A stretch of 64,000 nt of DNA from Mimachlamys varia (Eukaryota; Mollusca; Bivalvia; Pectinida; Pectinidae). Below are positions 59,760 through 64,000 of this stretch, one piece after another (position 1 is the stretch's first letter; each line of letters begins with the position of its first letter). The DNA is taken from assembly GCA_947623455.1 (NCBI GenBank), contig OX392527.1:52124401-52188400 (forward strand), in the 5' to 3' direction. The notes below the pieces were generated by a model. That model ran no database searches and was not told where the DNA came from. It was given only the letters and a program-made list of their open reading frames with translations. A program made the translations under genes and the position numbers.

Positions 59760-60110
59760 AGATATAAAGTTTGACTTGACCTTAGATCTAATGTCCTTGA
59801 TGTTTCGGGAACTTACACTTTGTTTGATTGTAACTACCTTTGCTTCATATTGTAATAGCGAAATGTTACGCGATTAAAAAAGTTAAATTGGACATTTGAT
59901 CAGATGACATTGAGGTTCATTGGCACCTTGTGTGATATTGACCAACTTTCCATGATGATGTAATATCAAAATATCAAGCAGTTTAGACATGTAAAAGTTG
60001 ACATCGACCTTCGATCATATGAATTTGAGTTAAAGATGTAAAATATTACCGTGACATTTGATCTCATAACCTTGAAGTGTGGTTAGTAATTATGATATAT
60101 ACCATATCAC
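59760..60110. repeat. degenerate repetition of TTGACCTT-GATC words
   Basis: TTGACTTGACCTTAGATCTA, GGACATTTGATCAGATGAC, GACATCGACCTTCGATCATA and GACATTTGATCTCATAACC recur at irregular spacing of about 60-140 bases. This looks like an ancient minisatellite, or a dispersed repeat with internal repetition. Boundaries are vague. Confidence 0.4.
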
Positions 60111-61689
60111 AGAGAGAGCCTGTTCACATATCACTTTGCAGTAAACATACGAATGTTTAACATGTTTGACTACTTTGACGCCCGGCGTTTTGACACATTT
60201 TAACGTGGAGATGGGGGTGCCGCCCCTTTAACCTAGATCAAACAGACCGGAAATAGCACAAGAATATCCAGCTGAACTTTGTTCGTGTAATTATGTCGAA
60301 AATGTCTTCAGCACATATGACAAATAGTTAATGGAGAAGGGGTCACGTTCAAAGATATCCCCACGGGAGATAATGACAGTTCTGCCATACATATGCATAC
60401 TCGACCGTTCTGTGTTGCAGACCATTACACTTTAAGCAACGTGCCACAATCAATAAGGCATTGTCTTAAGCGCCAATTAGGTACATTGGAAGTAGTCCTT
60501 TTCGCCATGGCTCTCCGGTAACTATGTAGTATAGCGTCGGTGATTGGGATGCATATGCATCAGAAAGGAACACGCACAAGCAGCATCAAGCCGTTCTTAA
60601 AACAATTCAGCATCCAAATGGGATTTGTTTTGTTTTTGTCTTGAAGGGTATGTGTAAATGATAGCTAAAATAGTATAAACATAAGGTTTCTTTCATCTAC
60701 TCATTAGTCGCTTTTAATTAGTTTTGAGAAATTAATCAACCTCCTTGACTCCACAGCATGATAGTAAAGGACGACTAACTCGTGTTGAGCAGCCTACATT
60801 CTCGGTGGTTCCTACTCTGTTCGCTTCGCAAGATAACCTTTACCGGAATTGACATACTATATATCTCAAATACTGCATTAGGACTCTTCATCTTATCTGA
60901 TTCCATGTCTAGACCCCCCACGGGTCTTTCATTGCTTTGGTATGCTGCTATTGATTGTGTTATATTGATGATTCATCTGAAGATTTTAGAAAATATTTCT
61001 TGGAAATAGCAATACGAGAAACTAAAACTAATGCATCAATATGTATCACCGATTTAAATCTTTGGCTTATGTGCATCATAACAATCGGACAGAATAAAAA
61101 GATTTAGTATAGTTGAAATAATGTCGTCGATGAGGATTATTAATAAGAAAAAAACATTTTCCAATTTTTTTCTTTACGATATAATAAATCAAAAGTATTC
61201 ATAAAACTTATACCAATGCTATTGCCCATTTCGATGTAAACTTGGGCTAAATAACTATAGGCGTCATACAAATTTCATATAAAACATGTTGATTTGCTTT
61301 ATATAAATCTCGAACACGCGTATGCATTCACCGCCAAATCTCGTTTAATTCCCGTGATACTTGCTCATTGACAGGTCCAAAATGATGCATGTGTCTGTTC
61401 GCCTCGAAAAGGGGGAGGGGGAGTGGGAAAGTCATATACATGGGGAAAGCATAGGTATAGCGCTTTTTACGTGTCGCTGACAAGAATACGTTGGATACCA
61501 GACAAGAAAAGTACACAATCTGTTTTACGGGGTCACACAAGTCAAACTTTTAGTACATATAAGGTGAATATATGGTGTTGAGTCACACTAGAGGAAAAGA
61601 CGCGTTCGTATTAATAGAAAGATTGACCAACCTACATATCTCCCCCATTTTGCTCAAGGTTTGACAAACAATTACCAGTGTCTATTGTG
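60111..61689. other. gene-free stretch
   Basis: A G-rich segment AGGGGGAGGGGGAG near 61410-61425 is the only simple-sequence feature. No gene is supported. Confidence 0.5.
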
Positions 61690-62165
61690 AAGAAACATTA
61701 CAGAATACCGGAGCATTACAAACATCATAAACCGAGTTCAAAATCGATAAAACTAGGCCAAACTATATAGGGAAAATAAGGATTGAATGTTTCCGGCTTC
61801 ATCGACTCGCCATGTAAATCTAAGTCACGTTCAAGTATATCTAGGTCACATCCAAGTAAATCTAGGTCACATCCAAGTAAATCTAGGTCACATCCAAATA
61901 AATCTAGGTCACATCCAAGTAAATCTAGGTCACATCCAAGTAAATCTAGGTCACATCCAAGTAAATCTAGGTCACATCCAAGTAAATCTAGGTCACATCC
62001 AAGTAAATCTAGGTCACATCCAAGTAAATCTAGGTCACATCCATGTAAATGTTAAGTCTAGCATACTAATGAGCATATTCAAAGACGCCCAACATCATAT
62101 AACACAAGATGCAGAATAATTTTCACTAAGATCGCGATTGCGACCATCAAACGTGCCAATACTAA
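61690..62165 (-). repeat. dispersed repeat family D, copy 10, containing a 21-bp satellite
   Basis: Reverse D flanks on both sides: GAATACCGGAGCATTAC, GAGTTCAAAATCGATAAAAC and CGGCTTCATCGACTCGCC on the left; ATACTAATGAGCATATTC, AAAGACGCCC and GCGACCATCAAACGTGCC on the right. The piece with AATAAGACCAGG is deleted. The interior is expanded into the 21-bp array listed separately. Confidence 0.88.
61814..62044. repeat. 21-bp tandem satellite, 11 exact periods, born inside repeat D
   Basis: From GTAAATCT at 61814 to the next flank-type GTAAAT at 62045 there are exactly 231 bases, eleven 21-base periods without an indel and with only a few substitutions (all in the first four units). The unit contains GTAAATCTAGGTCACATCC. 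In unexpanded D copies the same words occur once, between two GTAAA repeats 21 bases apart. Both the SKSRSHP frame (61783-62055) and the frame 61787-62119 are by-products of a period divisible by three. Confidence 0.96.
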
Positions 62166-63414
62166 ATCGTCATCTTTCAAATGATCCAATCGTTGTCTGT
62201 AAGAAATAATATCCGTCAACGTAAAACAATTCCTCAAAACAAATTTCTCTGCTACAACAAAACCATAATAACAGGTAGATGATGATTGATCTTATTTGAT
62301 TCATATTTCAAATTCCCCCTCATCACTGGTTAACAGAATTTAAAGCAATATGTTTCCTACTTGTTTTAGATAAAAGCGTGCACTGAAGAACACTCTTCCG
62401 TTATGTCATTCAACATAAACAAATATGTTCGCTACTCTATCAGAATAAGAAGCCAATGTTTGTTATTTACTTGACAAATTAAGGAAACGATTTGTTGTAG
62501 AGAGCATGGGAATATTCTTCCTACATGATCAAAGGTTATTTTCAAAGGTATGTTTTTTTTAAGAAAAATTAAAATTAATGACATTTGTTGTGCATCTTTG
62601 CACATGTCAGTAAACTCCATTCCATAACGCCTGACGCGGAATGGCTACTCGGCAGTTTACATGAAATATTCTATTGTCGTGGAATTTGGCATAATCGGTA
62701 TCTTGAGAGTTTTCGTCTTCTTGGATTTGTCGAATTTACATTTCAAGCATAATGATGAAATAGGCCATAGACTACTTTAGACTTATCGGTCAATCGGAAA
62801 CTAACCAATCAGTTTTTTAGTTCAAGGTCGACCAATTATGACGCGAAGGCAATATTTACTGCGTGCTGAATGTCACGTCATCATCAGCCGTCCATCGGAA
62901 ATGGAAGCACTAGCCTACTTCCGCTCAGGCAGCGGGACAATTTCCGGTCGTAATAAAACGTCGTTTTTGGAGGAAATATCTCCCGATTCGATTGGATCCG
63001 AATCATTGTGCAGGTTGTGATGGCGACTGATGATTTTTAATTGCGTCAATATATATTGTATTAGATACGTCTAGAATTTCTCTCCACGCAAACCTTATAT
63101 TTCCGTATCGTTTAATGGAAATAGTCTGTACGCCTGTTTCAATGAATGGTCCTCGGGTATAGAGAACATTTGAAACGTAAACCATAAAGGCCTACACCAT
63201 TGCTCGGTTAACGTTATTGCATATCCCCAAACTGTGATACCCCAAACACTCCATTATTTATATTTTTTTCTGGGTTGCAAATCAATGCTGATTTTTTTCA
63301 TAGGCGATTGTTGACTTGGTTTCATTCGATGGCACACAGTACAGTCTGTACTTATTCGGTTGGCGGTTAATGTGGCATTCGTATTCGGAGAGAAAGTACT
63401 ATAGAGAACAATTA
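62166..63414. other. gene-free stretch
   Basis: No supported gene or repeat. Frames are 60-62 codons and unremarkable. Confidence 0.5.
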
Positions 63415-63600
63415 CATGGCGGGTGTCGTCGATGCAACACAGAAGACGCTAACTCTTCTGAAACACCTGTTCTTATTCTCTTGTTCTTTCTCAAGGGTCT
63501 CCATGTAAATCTGTTCTTCGTTCATATTTTGTCCATCGTTGAATCGATTTTGAATTCTTATTGTTTTAATGACGCTTTGGCTTCTTTCTGGGTTTTTTTA
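63415..63600 (+). repeat. dispersed repeat family D, copy 11
   Basis: Right half: ACATGGCGGGTGTCGTCGAT, ACAGAAGACGCTAACTCTTC, TGTTCTTATTCTCTTGTTC, AAGGGTCTCCATGTAAATC, GTTGAATCGATTTTGAATTC, GACGCTTTGGC. It lies inside the 166-residue frame 63316-63816, so that frame is not a gene call. Confidence 0.87.
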
Positions 63601-64000
63601 TCATGCACTATATTCTATTATTCGAATTCGACTGATGATGTGTCCTCTGTTCTGTTTAGTCATGTTCTTCCCAGAAAGGTAAGGTTTATCCAACTTTACG
63701 ATAAAAGCAACTGCGGTGGCCCTGACTTTCTTAATCAATTCAAATATCAATTGAACTTGTCAGAGTTGTGCAGCCCGCGGAGATTATACATTGCACATGG
63801 CGAATGTAATCATTAATCAAACACACATACACAAGTGAGTTTGTAGCTAATTGCATCTCCTCGAAAACAGCACGTCTTGCAATATTATGATAAAAGCATT
63901 TCTCTGAATGGCTTGTCGGTATGACATGCCGTGACCATATTGCGTCATTTTGATGCTTAGATACCAATAAAACCCGTCTTTTATAACCAGATTCTGCATA
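63601..64000. other. gene-free right edge
   Basis: Non-coding DNA after the last D copy; nothing is supported up to the window end. Confidence 0.5.

Noticed and set aside
61783..62119. Open frames encoding SKSRSHP-type and related seven-residue repeats, which look like an RS-rich protein
   Set aside because: They are the translation of a 21-bp satellite inside repeat D; two frames are open at once only because the period is divisible by three.
63316..63816. 166-residue plus-strand frame
   Set aside because: Its centre is D copy 11 (63415-63600), and no domain is recognisable.

Overview
The window reads as nuclear DNA of a marine bivalve mollusc. It is A+T-rich and almost gene-free, and it is full of microsatellites, minisatellites and non-autonomous transposable elements. 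It carries tRNA-headed SINEs whose bodies and 3' tails resemble repeats I know from scallop, pearl-oyster and mussel sequences. The single clear gene is a neuropeptide receptor of the type found in bivalves. The bivalve assignment is inference from repeat style plus this gene; I cannot resolve the species.

Only one protein-coding gene is certain. It is a complete 390-residue class A GPCR on the minus strand (7206-8378), an allatostatin-A/galanin-type receptor, the group whose lophotrochozoan ligands include buccalins. It lies in one coding exon, with a good 3' splice site 22 bases before the ATG. A second open frame (55271-55678, plus) is long for such A+T-rich DNA and has a good start context, but I recognise no family and give it low confidence. 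I found no rRNA, no functional tRNA, no CRISPR array, and no reverse transcriptase or transposase.

Layout: 1-2.4 kb holds two copies of a dispersed repeat (called family D here), one split by a TTAA-flanked MITE. A 52-55 bp Thr-rich minisatellite covers 3.7-4.6 kb. The receptor lies at 6.7-8.4 kb. From 9.7 to 12 kb there is a G22 tract, a 69-78 bp minisatellite and a 44-bp array with four-unit higher-order order. From 17.8 to 26 kb there are SINE and tRNA-like relics. From 28.8 to 35.6 kb there are three D copies, a degenerate array split by one of them, a 61-bp-arm hairpin and a foldback element with an expanded arm. From 39 to 45 kb there are two SINEs and two D copies. From 51 to 64 kb there are a SINE, the partner of a repeat pair, a 119-bp duplication, a 30-bp array, four more D copies and another SINE.

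The most informative observations concern repeat biology. Family D has 11 copies here. One copy contains a 21-bp satellite of eleven exact periods whose unit length equals the spacing of two GTAAA direct repeats inside D. Another copy provides an empty-site test for the MITE. Several D copies keep the same short open frame. I see no operon-like or defence-like system in this window.
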